This document shows positions 44,791-53,406 of a DNA stretch of 64,000 nucleotides, one piece after another (the stretch's first letter is position 1; each line of letters begins with the position of its first letter). This DNA is from VRUE01 sp963720805 (lineage in GTDB: Bacteria > Actinomycetota > Thermoleophilia > Solirubrobacterales > 70-9), in NCBI GenBank assembly GCA_963720805.1, contig CAVRGT010000010.1:186001-250000 (forward strand), written 5' to 3'. Position numbers and translations under genes: made by a program. The notes beneath the pieces are model-generated. The model saw only the letters and a list, made by a program, of their open reading frames with translations. It was not told where the DNA came from and searched no databases.

Positions 44791-45990
44791 TCACCGCCGC
44801 GCCCGCGCCGCCTGGCGGACGAGGTGGTCGCGCTCGGCGAGCGTCGTGGCGCGGTGGGCGGCCTCGGCGTAGGCCTCCGCGGCGGCGGGGCGATCGCCGT
44901 CCAGTTCGTGGAGGTGAGCGCGGACGGCGTGCCAGCGGTGGCGCTCGCCGAGCACGTCGCGCAGGCGGTCGCTCTCGCGCAGGCCGGCGGCGGCGCCGTG
45001 GACGTGGCCGACCGCGACGGCGCGGCCGAGGACGGCGGCGGGGTCCTCGCGGACCGGGTCGTCGGTGAGCGCGACGAGGTCGTCATACCAGGAGAGGATC
45101 TGCGGCCAGTCGGTCTCCTCGGCACTCGCCGCGTCGTCGTGCAGGGCGGCGATCGCGGCCTCGAGCTGGTAGCGGCCCGGTGGCCGCGCCTCCGTCTGCA
45201 GCGCCAGCGCCAAGCGCAGCACCCGCACGCCCTCGGCGATCTCGTCGCTGTCCCAGAGGGCGCGGTCCTGCCGGTCGAGCGTGACCAGGCGGCCCTCGGC
45301 GTCGACCCGCGCGGGCAGGCGGGCGTGGTTGAGCAGCATCAGCGCCAGCAGGCCGCGCGCCTCCGGCTCCTCGGTCGCGAGCGTCAGCTGGCGGGCGAGG
45401 CGGATCGCCTCACGGGCGAGGTCGACCCGGCCCGCGTGGCCGGTCGTGTAGACGAGGTAGAGCACCCGCAGCACGACGGCGAGGTCGCCGGGCCGGTCCA
45501 GCCGGCGCCCCCGCACCGTCCGCTTGGCGCGGCTGATCCGCTGCGCCATCGTCGCCTCCGGGACGTAGAAGGCGTCGGCGATCTCGCGCGTCGTCAGGCC
45601 GCCGACCGCGCGCAGCGTCAGCGCCACCTGCGAGGCCGGCGCCAGCGCTGGGTGGCAGCAGCGGAAGAGCAGGAAGAGTGTGTCGTCGCCGACCTCCTCC
45701 GAGGGGGCCTCGGGCCGCGGCTCGGCCTCGGCCTCCTCTTCGCGGCGCTGACGCGCGGCCTCGCTGCGGCGGGCGTCGATAAGCCGCCGGGTCGCCACGG
45801 TGCTCAGCCAGGCGCGTGGGTCGCGCGGCGGCCGCTCGGGCCAGACCCGCAGCGCCTCCAACAGTGCCTCCTGGAGCGCGTCCTCGGCGGCGTCGAACTG
45901 CTCCCCCCGCCGCACCAGCCCCGCGAGCACCTGTGGGACGAGGGCGCGCAGGGTGCCCTCGTCCCACTCCGAGATCGGCTCGTCGGCCAC
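44791..45990 (-). CDS. ECF sigma factor with long C-terminal helical domain (ECF42-like)
   Basis: 399 residues from GTG 45990. Region 2 at about 10-85 (QFDAAEDALQEALLEALRVWPERPPRDPRAWLSTVATRRLIDARR), then region 4 (SQVALTLRAVGGLTTREIADAFYVPEATMAQRISRAKRTVR). The remaining ~230 residues are TPR-like helices (ARGLLALMLLNHARLPARVD...). This size and the partner YCII gene 8 nt upstream match the ECF42 group, which uses the C-terminal domain and DGPF proteins instead of an anti-sigma factor. Confidence 0.9.
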   Translation of the reverse strand: MADEPISEWDEGTLRALVPQVLAGLVRRGEQFDAAEDALQEALLEALRVWPERPPRDPRAWLSTVATRRLIDARRSEAARQRREEEAEAEPRPEAPSEEVGDDTLFLLFRCCHPALAPASQVALTLRAVGGLTTREIADAFYVPEATMAQRISRAKRTVRGRRLDRPGDLAVVLRVLYLVYTTGHAGRVDLAREAIRLARQLTLATEEPEARGLLALMLLNHARLPARVDAEGRLVTLDRQDRALWDSDEIAEGVRVLRLALALQTEARPPGRYQLEAAIAALHDDAASAEETDWPQILSWYDDLVALTDDPVREDPAAVLGRAVAVGHVHGAAAGLRESDRLRDVLGERHRWHAVRAHLHELDGDRPAAAEAYAEAAHRATTLAERDHLVRQAARARR

Positions 45991-45998
45991 GACCCCTG

Positions 45999-46412
45999 TC
46001 AGTCCTCCGACGAGGACTTCCCGGACATCACCTCGCGCACGTCGATCCACTCGTACAGCGGCCCGCCGCCCGGGCCGGGCTCGGAGGAGATGTAGGCCGC
46101 GAGCTCGATCGCGCGCTCGCGCGACTCGACGTCGACCATGTACCAACCCGCGACGAGGTCGCTGGTCTCGGGCAGCGGGCCGTCGGTGGTGACCGGCGCG
46201 GCGTCCGGCCCGCCGTAGCGCACCCAAGTCTGCGCCTGCGTCAGCGCCTGCCCGTCGACGTACTCGCCGTTTTCCTGCAGCAGCGCTTTGACCTGGTGCA
46301 GGAAGGCCATGTGCGCCTCCACGTCCTCGGGCGCCCACTGGTCCATCGGCGGGAAGGGGTGGTGCGGCTCGGGGCCGCCGCTGTAGTGCTTGAGCAGCAG
46401 ATACTTCGGCAT
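45999..46412 (-). CDS. YCII-related (DGPF domain) protein, ECF sigma partner
   Basis: 137 residues. PKYLLLKHYSGGPEP, VTTDGPLPETSDLVAGWYMVDVESRERAIELAAYISSEPGPG is the YCII/DGPF family; the DGP-F/L-E motif is present as DGPLPET. These small ferredoxin-like proteins are almost always encoded with ECF42-type sigma factors, as here. Confidence 0.9.
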   Translation of the reverse strand: MPKYLLLKHYSGGPEPHHPFPPMDQWAPEDVEAHMAFLHQVKALLQENGEYVDGQALTQAQTWVRYGGPDAAPVTTDGPLPETSDLVAGWYMVDVESRERAIELAAYISSEPGPGGGPLYEWIDVREVMSGKSSSED

Positions 46413-46571
46413 CGTGGTCTCCTAGCGTCGGCGGCCGCGCCTTTCGCGGCCTTCACCTGGTGAGCGGAGCCGGTCACGGCTTCTCGACATCGGATTCTGG
46501 AGGTTGCCCAATGCCGGGCGCCGACTCGGCGGTTGGGGCCCTTGCCCTTTCTGCGCGATACGGTCTCGGGC

Positions 46572-48512
46572 ATGGCGGGGCCGAACGCACTCAAGGTGGC
46601 GATGTTGGGTGCGTTGGCGGCACTGGCCGGTCTCTGCGGCAGCGACCCGGCGAAAGCGGCCTGGAGCGGAGCCGAACAGGTGAAAAGCTACCTCTCGCAG
46701 CGCAACGTCAACGCCAGCCTGCTCGACGACGGCACCGCGCAGCTCGGCTTCACCGCGACCACCGCGCCCGGCGGCGCGGGGATGTACGTGCTGGGCCGCG
46801 CGCCGGAAGCGACCACCTGGACGCCGACCTTCCTCGGCAGCGGGCCGCCCGACGCAAGCTTCGCCTTCGGCCGCGACGGCTCGGCAGCGGTCGTCTTCGA
46901 GGGCGCCCAGGAAGGAGGCAAAGACACGGTCTGGGGCATTTACCGCAAAGCCGGCGGCAGCTGGGGGGCGGTGACCAAGCTTGCCGTCGTGCAGCGCATC
47001 GACGCCGGCCCGGTGGCGGCGATCGACGACAAAGGCGACGCGGCGGCGATCTGGATCGACCGCAGCACCAGCGGTCTGATCGCCCCCGACCGGGTGATGC
47101 AGTCGAGCACCTCGACCGGCACCTGGCCGGCGTCGCCCACGCAGTTGGCGCCGATCGCGCAGCCAGACCCGCAGATCCCCGATGGTGGCGGCGGCTTCAT
47201 CTTCGCCAACTGCGGCCCGGTCGTGTTGGGGGCTGCCGTCTTGCCGAACGGCACGCCGATCGCGGCCTGGGACTCGCCCTACGGCTCCTTCAAGTCGCAC
47301 GGCACCGAACCGACCCCGTCCGATCAGGAGTGGGCGGTCTGCGGGGTGCAGATGGCGACAACGGGCGGCCCGGTCGTCAACGTGACGCCGCGGCCCGCGA
47401 TCGGCTGGAACGAGACGCCGTCGAGCGCGATCCCCGACTGGAGGCTGACGCGGATGAACGTCGATCCGGTGACGGGGGAGGTCGCGCTGATGGCGGTCGG
47501 CCTCGACGACGCGCTGAAAACGACCTGCGCTGCCGGCGTCGACTACTGCCGCCGCACCGATACGCAGCTGCGGATCTCGCTCGGTGGCTCAGGCGGGGTG
47601 CCCCACCCGGGAACCCTGCTCGGCTCCAACATCAACGGCATCGCGGCCCTGCGCAACGGCTTCGTCGCGGTTGCGAGCCAGAGCGGCTCAAGCCCGCTCG
47701 CGGCCGGTGTCGGCGCTTCGATCCCCGGCCTCGCCCCGCTCACCCCCGACAAGCCGCTCTCAGTCAGCTCGGCGATCGCCCTCGGCCCCTCCGGCGAGGC
47801 TCAGCTGCTCACCGCCACCAGCCTTACGACGGGGCTCTGGGGCTACAGCGCCGGGACGGGGCAGCAGTTCGGCAGCGGCGTCGAAATCACCACGAGACAG
47901 ATCCAGACGGTCTCGGCCTCGGTCGACTGCCGCGGCAACGCCTTCGCAGGCATGGCGACCGGCTCGACCGCCGGCTACCAGGTCTACGTCGCGACCAACC
48001 CGTCGGGGGCGTCGAGTGGAGTCGGCTGCACCGACCCCGGCGGCGAAGAACCCGAGCCCGAAGAGCCGGGACCCAAAGACCCTGGTCCCTCGGATCCCGG
48101 CGCGTTGGGTCCCCCGAACGTCGGCGCCCAGGACCCGCCCGCCCCCACGCCGGTGCCCAATACGCTCGGCAACCTCGGCTTGCTCACCGTCGGGCCCGAC
48201 GGCAAAACGGTGAAGCTCGCCGTCAGCTGCTCGGTGGCTGCTGTCGCCGGCTGTTCCGGCACGGTCGGCATCGCGCCGCTGAATGGCGCCCGCATCTCCG
48301 CCAAGCCGAAGAAGCCGCCGAGCTACGGCGCCACCAGGTTCATCGGCATCGCCCCCGGCGCGAAGAAGACGGTCACGGTCAAGCTCAACGCCAAGGGCAA
48401 GACGGCTCTGAAGAAGGCAGGCTCCCTGAGGGTGCGGATCACGCTCACGATCAGCGACGGCCGCAGGACCCCCCGCACCCAGAGCTTCACGAAAAAGCTG
48501 AAGGCCAAGTAG
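46572..48512 (+). CDS. Secreted propeller-like protein with Pro-rich linker and beta C-terminal domain, paralogue A
   Basis: About 646 residues from ATG 46572. Signal peptide (VAMLGALAALAGLCGSDPAKA), a ~460-residue beta-rich repeat region (ASFAFGRDGSAAVVFEGAQ, GPVAAIDDKGDAAAIWIDR), a Pro/Glu-rich linker (EEPEPEEPGPKDPGPSDPG), and a C-terminal ~100-residue domain ending TQSFTKKLKAK. The same order occurs in the secreted gene at 51166, which even shares the phrase PVV...V.L or NVTPRPAIGWNE / DLTPRPPIGYES. Function unknown; likely surface or extracellular. Confidence 0.75.
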   Translation: MAGPNALKVAMLGALAALAGLCGSDPAKAAWSGAEQVKSYLSQRNVNASLLDDGTAQLGFTATTAPGGAGMYVLGRAPEATTWTPTFLGSGPPDASFAFGRDGSAAVVFEGAQEGGKDTVWGIYRKAGGSWGAVTKLAVVQRIDAGPVAAIDDKGDAAAIWIDRSTSGLIAPDRVMQSSTSTGTWPASPTQLAPIAQPDPQIPDGGGGFIFANCGPVVLGAAVLPNGTPIAAWDSPYGSFKSHGTEPTPSDQEWAVCGVQMATTGGPVVNVTPRPAIGWNETPSSAIPDWRLTRMNVDPVTGEVALMAVGLDDALKTTCAAGVDYCRRTDTQLRISLGGSGGVPHPGTLLGSNINGIAALRNGFVAVASQSGSSPLAAGVGASIPGLAPLTPDKPLSVSSAIALGPSGEAQLLTATSLTTGLWGYSAGTGQQFGSGVEITTRQIQTVSASVDCRGNAFAGMATGSTAGYQVYVATNPSGASSGVGCTDPGGEEPEPEEPGPKDPGPSDPGALGPPNVGAQDPPAPTPVPNTLGNLGLLTVGPDGKTVKLAVSCSVAAVAGCSGTVGIAPLNGARISAKPKKPPSYGATRFIGIAPGAKKTVTVKLNAKGKTALKKAGSLRVRITLTISDGRRTPRTQSFTKKLKAK

Positions 48513-48640
48513 CCGAAGCACGGCTGAGCGACGGGGCGCCTCTGGTGCGGCGCGATTGTCAGGTTGCTGACAGGGATTGGATTACAAATCCTTCGCGGGG
48601 TAGGGGGAGTGCAATGCACTTCCTACCGCGAGGAGCCGTG

Positions 48641-49474
48641 ATGATCGAGCGCAGCCGGAGGCATGCAACCTTTCTGATTGGGGCGGTGGGGTTGCTGGCG
48701 CTGGTCATTGCCGCGGCGGCAACGGCCGCGAAGGCGCCGATCAGGCCGGTGGATCGATCGGACAAGGCGGCGACCGAGCTCGCTCGCTCGATCGTCCAGG
48801 GCAACCCCTCGACGGTGGCGCAGGCGAAGTTCGTCACGGTCCCGCCCGGGGGCAAGCCGGTCGCCGTTGGCCAGAGCAGGCTCAGCGGTTTCCCGCGCAA
48901 GGGCAGCTCCTTCGCGATCCTCTCCACCGGCTGCGCGCCACTGGCGGACAAGCCGAACAAGTCCGGCTCCACTGGCTGCACCAATGGCGGCGTCAAGACC
49001 CGCGGCGCCCGCGACGTGGTCATCTGGCGGATCCGCTTCCGGGTGCCGAAGGGCGCCAACTGCCTCTCGTTCCGCTTCAAGTTCCTCTCCGACGAGTACC
49101 CCGAGTGGGTCGGCTCCGAATACAGCGACGCTCTGCTCGCCGAAGTCGGCCACTCGCCGAGCTGGAGCGCCGGCAGCAACCAGGACCCGACGATCGAGGC
49201 CCCGGACAACTTCGCCACCACCCGCGACGGCAAGCTGATCAGCATCAACAGCACCGGCGTCGCCCGCGTCTCCCGCGCTGCGGCGAAGGGCACCACCTAC
49301 GACGCGGCGACCGGCAAGTTGCGGGCCTCGACCCCGGTCAAGCCCGGAACGCACCTGCTCTACATCTCCCTCTTCGATCAGGGAGATCGCCAGTACGACT
49401 CGGCCGCCTTCATCGACCGGCTGCTGGTGCGCCACGCGAAGAAGTGCAGCTCGGGGGTCGTCGGCAGCAACTAG
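48641..49474 (+). CDS. Secreted choice-of-anchor L domain protein
   Basis: About 277 residues, ATG 48641 (AGGAG nearby; 48614 possible). Signal peptide (FLIGAVGLLALVIAAAATA), then DKAATELARSIVQGNPSTVAQAKFVTVPPG and SFRFKFLSDEYPEWVGSEYSDALLAE, the choice-of-anchor L domain hallmark (FKFLSDEYPE...). There is no anchor sequence at the C-terminus. Probably extracellular. Confidence 0.85.
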   Translation: MIERSRRHATFLIGAVGLLALVIAAAATAAKAPIRPVDRSDKAATELARSIVQGNPSTVAQAKFVTVPPGGKPVAVGQSRLSGFPRKGSSFAILSTGCAPLADKPNKSGSTGCTNGGVKTRGARDVVIWRIRFRVPKGANCLSFRFKFLSDEYPEWVGSEYSDALLAEVGHSPSWSAGSNQDPTIEAPDNFATTRDGKLISINSTGVARVSRAAAKGTTYDAATGKLRASTPVKPGTHLLYISLFDQGDRQYDSAAFIDRLLVRHAKKCSSGVVGSN

Positions 49475-49524
49475 CTCATCCCGACTCCGACGACTCCGCC
49501 GCTCCGGTTCGAGCGCCAAGCCCG

Positions 49525-49791
49525 CTACCGGCCGCTGCGCTCCCGATGCTTGCACCCCGGCCAGCAGCAGGGCCGCCGCTGACCTTCTTCCAACTCCTCC
49601 CGGGTCCGCCGGATCCGCCGCTCCCGGGTCGCCTCCCGTTTGGCGTCCTCGACCCAGCAGATGAACTCATTGCGGGCCAGCGGCGTGATGTCAATCCAGG
49701 CATCGAGCACGGCCGAGTCGGCGATCAGCACCTCCCGCAGGTCCGCAGGCAGATCGTGCACCACACCTCCGGGAACGCGAGGGCTGCTCAT
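49525..49791 (-). CDS. YdeI/OmpD-associated family protein (short form)
   Basis: 88 residues from ATG 49791. LPADLREVLIADSAVLDAWIDITPLARNEFICWVEDAKREATRERRIRRTREELEEGQRRPCCWPGCKHR is the well conserved short YdeI-like/YdhG-type helical domain with the C-C-W-P-G-C-K-H end. Role unknown. It is divergent from the vapBC operon. Confidence 0.75.
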   Translation of the reverse strand: MSSPRVPGGVVHDLPADLREVLIADSAVLDAWIDITPLARNEFICWVEDAKREATRERRIRRTREELEEGQRRPCCWPGCKHRERSGR

Positions 49792-49836
49792 CCAGGCCAG
49801 GCTACCCTGCTCATCGAATGGCGGTTGGTCTTTTTC

Positions 49837-49854
49837 CTTTACGTTAAGGTAAAG
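49837..49854. promoter_or_regulatory. vapB promoter -10 within an inverted repeat; leaderless
   Basis: CTTTAC-GTTAAG-GTAAAG is an inverted repeat at 49837-49854; -10 TAAGGT is at 49845-49850, and ATG follows at 49857 (6 nt later). Autorepression of the module by VapB at this site is likely. Confidence 0.7.
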
Positions 49855-49856
49855 AC

Positions 49857-50075
49857 ATGCCACGCATCTCCAGCAAGCACCAGGTCACTCTGCCGGTCGA
49901 CAGCCTCAAGGCGGCCGGCCTGCGGCCGGGAGACGACGTGGTGATTGAGGCCGAGGGAGCAGATCGGATCGTCGTGCATCGGGCGGCACCCGATCTGGCG
50001 TCCGCGCTCGGCGTCTTCGACGGCCTCTACGGGCACGACTACCTTGAGAAGCTGCGCTCCGAAGAGCGCAGCTGA
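49857..50075 (+). CDS. vapB: AbrB/MazE-fold antitoxin (VapB type)
   Basis: 72 residues: PRISSKHQVTLPVDSLKAAGLRPGDDVVIEAEGADRIVVHR is the swapped-hairpin AbrB DNA-binding domain (about 1-42). The C-terminal tail (DLASALGVFDGLYGHDYLEKLRSEER) should wrap the toxin. The gene ends 16 nt before a PIN toxin gene, forming a type II module. Confidence 0.88.
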   Translation: MPRISSKHQVTLPVDSLKAAGLRPGDDVVIEAEGADRIVVHRAAPDLASALGVFDGLYGHDYLEKLRSEERS

Positions 50076-50091
50076 GAACGCCAACGTCTAC

Positions 50092-50499
50092 GTGGCAACC
50101 TGCGTTCTCGACACCGACATCGTGATCGCGGCGCTCGACCGTGCCGACGCGCACCACGCCGCCGCCGCGGAGGCCTTCGAACGATTCATCACCGGGAGAA
50201 CGGAGCTCGTGATCTGCACGGTCAACTATGCCGAGGCCCTGGTGCGCCCGGCCGAAGACGAGCGCAGCCTTCGCGCCGCCGTCGACGCGATTGCGTCGCT
50301 CGGCATCCGTACGTCATCGCCCGACGCCGCCCTGGCCCGCATTGCGGCACGGCGTCGGGCCCTTGGAATCAGCCTTGCCGACGGCTTCGCGCTCGCGACC
50401 GCCGAGCGGGTGGGCGCCGACCTGGCCAGCTTCGACCAACGGGTGCGTCGCGCGCTCAAGAGCATTGACGTGCGTCTCAGCTCGGCGTTGACGAACTGA
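50092..50499 (+). CDS. vapC: PIN domain ribonuclease toxin (VapC)
   Basis: 135 residues from GTG 50092. The first acid is in CVLDTDIVIAALDRADAHH, followed by NYAEALV (Glu) and GISLADGFALATAERVGADLASFD (two further Asp), the four-acid PIN site that holds Mg2+ and cuts RNA. Partner VapB is immediately upstream, so the pair is complete. Confidence 0.9.
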   Translation: MATCVLDTDIVIAALDRADAHHAAAAEAFERFITGRTELVICTVNYAEALVRPAEDERSLRAAVDAIASLGIRTSSPDAALARIAARRRALGISLADGFALATAERVGADLASFDQRVRRALKSIDVRLSSALTN

Positions 50500-50539
50500 A
50501 CCGAGACGCCAGGCGAGTCCTGCGGGCCTCAGAATGGGC

Positions 50540-50561
50540 GCTACCATTTTGCTACCATTTT
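50540..50561. repeat. Tandem direct repeat (GCTACCATTTT x2) before the mazEF-like module
   Basis: GCTACCATTTT is repeated at 50540-50550 and 50551-50561. TACCAT in the second copy (50553-50558) is a plausible -10 six bases before the ATG at 50565, so this could be promoter plus operator for the antitoxin. Confidence 0.65.
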
Positions 50562-50564
50562 GGG

Positions 50565-50798
50565 ATGAGCAGGCAGATCGCAGTGCGACTCCCAGACGAT
50601 CTCGTTGACTTCGTCGACGAGATCGTCGACTCAGGCACCGAGCGCAGCCGGGCCGCTGTCGTGACCCGGGCGCTCGAGCGCGAGCGCCGTCGCGAGGTCG
50701 CAAAACGCGATGCCCGGATCCTCGCCCGCACCGGTCCGGACCCAGAGCTCGCAGGCCTCGCCGAGTATGCGGCGGGTCTGCCGCGTGACCTGGCCTGA
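50565..50798 (+). CDS. mazE: Ribbon-helix-helix antitoxin (MazE type)
   Basis: 77 residues: SRQIAVRLPDDLVDFVDEIVDSGTERSRAAVVTRALERERRR is the ribbon-helix-helix DNA-binding dimer domain. The C-terminus is the toxin-binding tail. The stop overlaps the toxin start by one base (TGATG at 50796-50800). Confidence 0.88.
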   Translation: MSRQIAVRLPDDLVDFVDEIVDSGTERSRAAVVTRALERERRREVAKRDARILARTGPDPELAGLAEYAAGLPRDLA

Positions 50799-51097
50799 TG
50801 CGGCCGATCCACGTCGCGCGGCTCGACAAGGCGCGGCCCGTGTTGATCCTCACGCGTGAGCTCGTCCGGTCCCACCTCAAAACGGTGACCGTCGCGCCGA
50901 TCACGACAACCATCCGCGGCCTGTCCAGCGAGGTGGGCGTCGATACTGCGAATGGCCTCGCAGATCCGTCGGTCGTCAGCTGCGACAACATCACCACGAT
51001 TCCCACCGATGCCGTGGGAGAGCAGATAGGCGTCCTGCTCGACAGTCAGGAGCCAGCCCTCAGCAAAGCGATCACGGCCGCATTCGACCTCGATTGA
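50798..51097 (+). CDS. mazF: MazF/PemK family endoribonuclease toxin
   Basis: 99 residues: RPIHVARLDKARPVLILTRELVRSHLKTVTVAPITTTIRGLSSEVGV (the PVLIL and T-V-A-P-I-T-T motifs with R-G) then SVVSCDNITTIPTDAVGEQIG. Full-length MazF with its antitoxin directly upstream; second TA module in 1.3 kb. Confidence 0.92.
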   Translation: MRPIHVARLDKARPVLILTRELVRSHLKTVTVAPITTTIRGLSSEVGVDTANGLADPSVVSCDNITTIPTDAVGEQIGVLLDSQEPALSKAITAAFDLD

Positions 51098-51165
51098 TTG
51101 CCCACTTCGCGGCAATCAATGCGATCCCGCGTCCCTCCCCGGCCGGCCACAGGGTCTAGCTCTGG

Positions 51166-53052
51166 CTATTTGCCGGACTTCTTCGGCGCCTTGAAGACGA
51201 TCGTCTTGATCGTCGTGGCGGAGCCGCCGCTGCTCGGCGTGAAGACGATTGCCAGCTTCGCGCTCAGCTTGCCCTTCTTCTTGATGACCTTCTTGGCGCT
51301 GGAGTTGGGCACCAGTTTGAAAATGACCTTGCCCGCGCCCTTGACGGTCGCGTTCTTCTGGGTGACGACGATCGTCTTCGTCGCGGCGGCCCGGGCCAGG
51401 TCCGATGAGGCGACCTTGGCGGTGCCCTTCAGGACGACCTTGCCGGGTCCGGGGAAGGCGATTGCCAGTTCGACCTTGCCATCGGTAAGCGATTTCGGTG
51501 CTTTGACGGTGATTGCGTGGCTGGGCGGGGCTGGGGGGCCTGGCGGTGCGGGTGGATTGCCCTCGCCCCCGGGCTGATTGCGCCAGCCGCCACCGCCACC
51601 GCCACCCGGTTCACAACCGGGTTCGGCGGCTAGGAAATCGGCGTAGTAGAGCCCGGTGTTGTTGCCGACCGCGGCGATTCCGTCTCCTCCGCCGTTGGCC
51701 GCGACGGCAACCGAGCTCGTCGTCGGCGCCAGAAGGGTTCGCACCGCGCACAACGCTTGACCCGCCGGCCCGGTCCAGGCGAGCGCCGAGTTTGCGCCCG
51801 CCGGGTCTTCGAAGACGTAGAACGGGCGCCCGTCGCCACCGATCGCGGCCCCGGGCTGTTTCAGGTCTTTGCTCAGCAGCGGGCCGATGCCGAAGGGAGA
51901 GCCGGCTGACGCCGGAGCCGCCGCTCGCCAGGATATTCGCCTTCGAACTGGCCGTCGAAGGCAGTAGCTGGCAAGTGCGGCGTGGGTTCCCTGTGCCTCC
52001 ACCGCGAGTTCGCCGATCGCGCCAATCGACGGCGTTTCCAGCGGACCTCCGGAAACTCCGGCTGCGACGGTGCCGCCGTAGATCGCCGTGCTCCAGCCCT
52101 GGTCATTGAAGAACTCTTCCGCGTCCTGGTCGTAGGCATCGGCGCTGAAGCGGAAGGCCAGGCTCAGTTTGCCGCTGGCCGAGTCGGCGCTCGCGACCGG
52201 CGTGCTCACGTCCGGCGCGGCTTCGGTGCTGCCCGATTCGTAGCCGATCGGTGGTCGCGGGGTGAGGTCACTCGGCGCCGACCAGGTGCTCCCGTTCCAC
52301 AGCGCCGTTCGCACACCACAGACGACCGGTTCGTCGAAGAGGGCGTTGAAGGATGCATAGGGGCTGGCGTACGCGACGAAGACGCGTCCCAGGTCGTCGA
52401 TCGCGACGGCCGGCCCACCGCAGGACACCGCGTAGACGTCGCCGGTCCAGTCGGCGGTTTCGTCGACTGCCGTCGAGTAGCCGTTGAGCGCCGGCCAGGA
52501 CCCGGCCTTGGTCTTGAACGCGACACGGACCTGGTTCTTGACCGGGGAGCCCGCTTTGGTCGAGCCCCAGGCGACGATTGCGGTTCCGGCCGAGTTGATC
52601 TCGACATCGACCTGGCCGCTGCTCGAGCCGGCGCTGTTGTCGAGGAAGGCATTCGCTTCCCAGGCTCCCCCGGCGGGCTTGTAGGCGACGCCGACGAAGC
52701 CGCTGCCGTCGCTGAGGCGGTAGGCGGCGACGGCGTCGCCCGCGGCGTTCATGTCGAGAACGAGACTGCGGCTCCCCCCTGCTTCGGGCCATAGCTGTTT
52801 GCGCGTCCAGGCGCCAGCGGCCGACTCGCGGCTGGCGACGTACATGTCGCTGCCGTCGCGGTAGAGGATCGAGGCGGCGCCGTTGCCGGCCAATCCGACC
52901 GCGGGAGCGGTGAAATCAGCGACTGCGCCCGAGCTCGGCACCTTGGTGGTCGCCTGCCAAGCGGCGCTCGCCGACGCCGCGAGCGCCAGCGAGACGACCG
53001 CGGCAGCGGTGAACACCCTTATGCATTCCCCCAGCCGCTTCAAGGCTGCCAC
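51166..53052 (-). CDS. Secreted propeller-like protein with Pro/Gly linker and beta C-terminal domain, paralogue B
   Basis: 628 residues from a GTG at 53052. Signal peptide (FTAAAVVSLALAASASAA), then ~470 residues of short beta repeats (VGLAGNGAASILYRDGSDMYVAS; LVLDMNAAGDAVAAYRLSDGS), a GGGGGGG/Pro linker and a ~120-residue C-terminal domain ending KTIVFKAPKKSGK. It is a paralogue of the 46572 gene. A short stretch near 51,930 (RRPVRRRISWRAAAPAS) looks out of frame and may hide two compensating slips. It is the last chromosomal gene before the tRNA fragment. Confidence 0.75.
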   Translation of the reverse strand: MAALKRLGECIRVFTAAAVVSLALAASASAAWQATTKVPSSGAVADFTAPAVGLAGNGAASILYRDGSDMYVASRESAAGAWTRKQLWPEAGGSRSLVLDMNAAGDAVAAYRLSDGSGFVGVAYKPAGGAWEANAFLDNSAGSSSGQVDVEINSAGTAIVAWGSTKAGSPVKNQVRVAFKTKAGSWPALNGYSTAVDETADWTGDVYAVSCGGPAVAIDDLGRVFVAYASPYASFNALFDEPVVCGVRTALWNGSTWSAPSDLTPRPPIGYESGSTEAAPDVSTPVASADSASGKLSLAFRFSADAYDQDAEEFFNDQGWSTAIYGGTVAAGVSGGPLETPSIGAIGELAVEAQGTHAALASYCLRRPVRRRISWRAAAPASAGSPFGIGPLLSKDLKQPGAAIGGDGRPFYVFEDPAGANSALAWTGPAGQALCAVRTLLAPTTSSVAVAANGGGDGIAAVGNNTGLYYADFLAAEPGCEPGGGGGGGWRNQPGGEGNPPAPPGPPAPPSHAITVKAPKSLTDGKVELAIAFPGPGKVVLKGTAKVASSDLARAAATKTIVVTQKNATVKGAGKVIFKLVPNSSAKKVIKKKGKLSAKLAIVFTPSSGGSATTIKTIVFKAPKKSGK

Positions 53053-53133
53053 GCTAGCAACGAAATCGAGCCGGAGTGCGCGAAGTGGGCTCGCTCCAGC
53101 GGCAGAAGTTGGCGCTATACAGGGAGTTCGGTA

Positions 53134-53174
53134 GTGGAGCTAGGCGGATTCGAACCGCCGACCTCCTGGGTGCG
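53134..53174 (-). other. tRNA-Ala(CGC) 3' fragment, attachment-site remnant
   Basis: On the minus strand the sequence begins in the anticodon loop (TCGCAC, anticodon CGC) and continues with anticodon-stem half CCAGG, variable loop AGGTC, a perfect TpsiC arm (GGCGG-TTCGAAT-CCGCC) and acceptor strand TAGCTCC plus A73. The 5' half of the tRNA is absent. A cut exactly at the anticodon loop is typical of tyrosine-integrase att sites, so this is probably the displaced 3' end left at one border of an integrated element lying to the right. Confidence 0.85.
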
Positions 53175-53211
53175 ATGACTCGGCTCTGGCGCTGGATTCG
53201 GTGTTAGAAGG

Positions 53212-53286
53212 TGGCGATTAGCAGGGGGTTCGCGGACGCGGCCCGGAGTCGCCGTCGGCGCGGATATGCACGGATTAGCGGGGATT
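53212..53286. repeat. Short repeats next to the att remnant, candidate integrase arm sites
   Basis: GGCGATTAGCAGGGGGT (53212-53228) and GGATTAGCGGGGATTG (53271-53286) share a GATTAGCxGGGG core; a related GGCGATAGGCGGGGATG lies at 63767-63783. The gene-free 53,175-53,406 stretch otherwise shows nothing I can identify. Confidence 0.4.
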
Positions 53287-53406
53287 GTCGGCGTTTCGGG
53301 CACTCCTGGCGACAAGTGCCTGAGCGGACCGACTGGGCCGAACTCTAGGCGGCAAGCATCTCTCGCAAAACCGTTTTGAGCTTCTCGGTGCGCGGCAGCA
53401 CAGGGG

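Noticed and set aside
46460..49474. 1,004-residue plus-strand frame whose end is a real protein
   Set aside because: Only its last ~280 residues (choice-of-anchor L) are real; the rest is out-of-frame reading of the 46572 gene.
53134..53174. Complete tRNA gene
   Set aside because: The 5' half (acceptor strand, D arm, anticodon stem 5' side) is absent in the sequence to the right.
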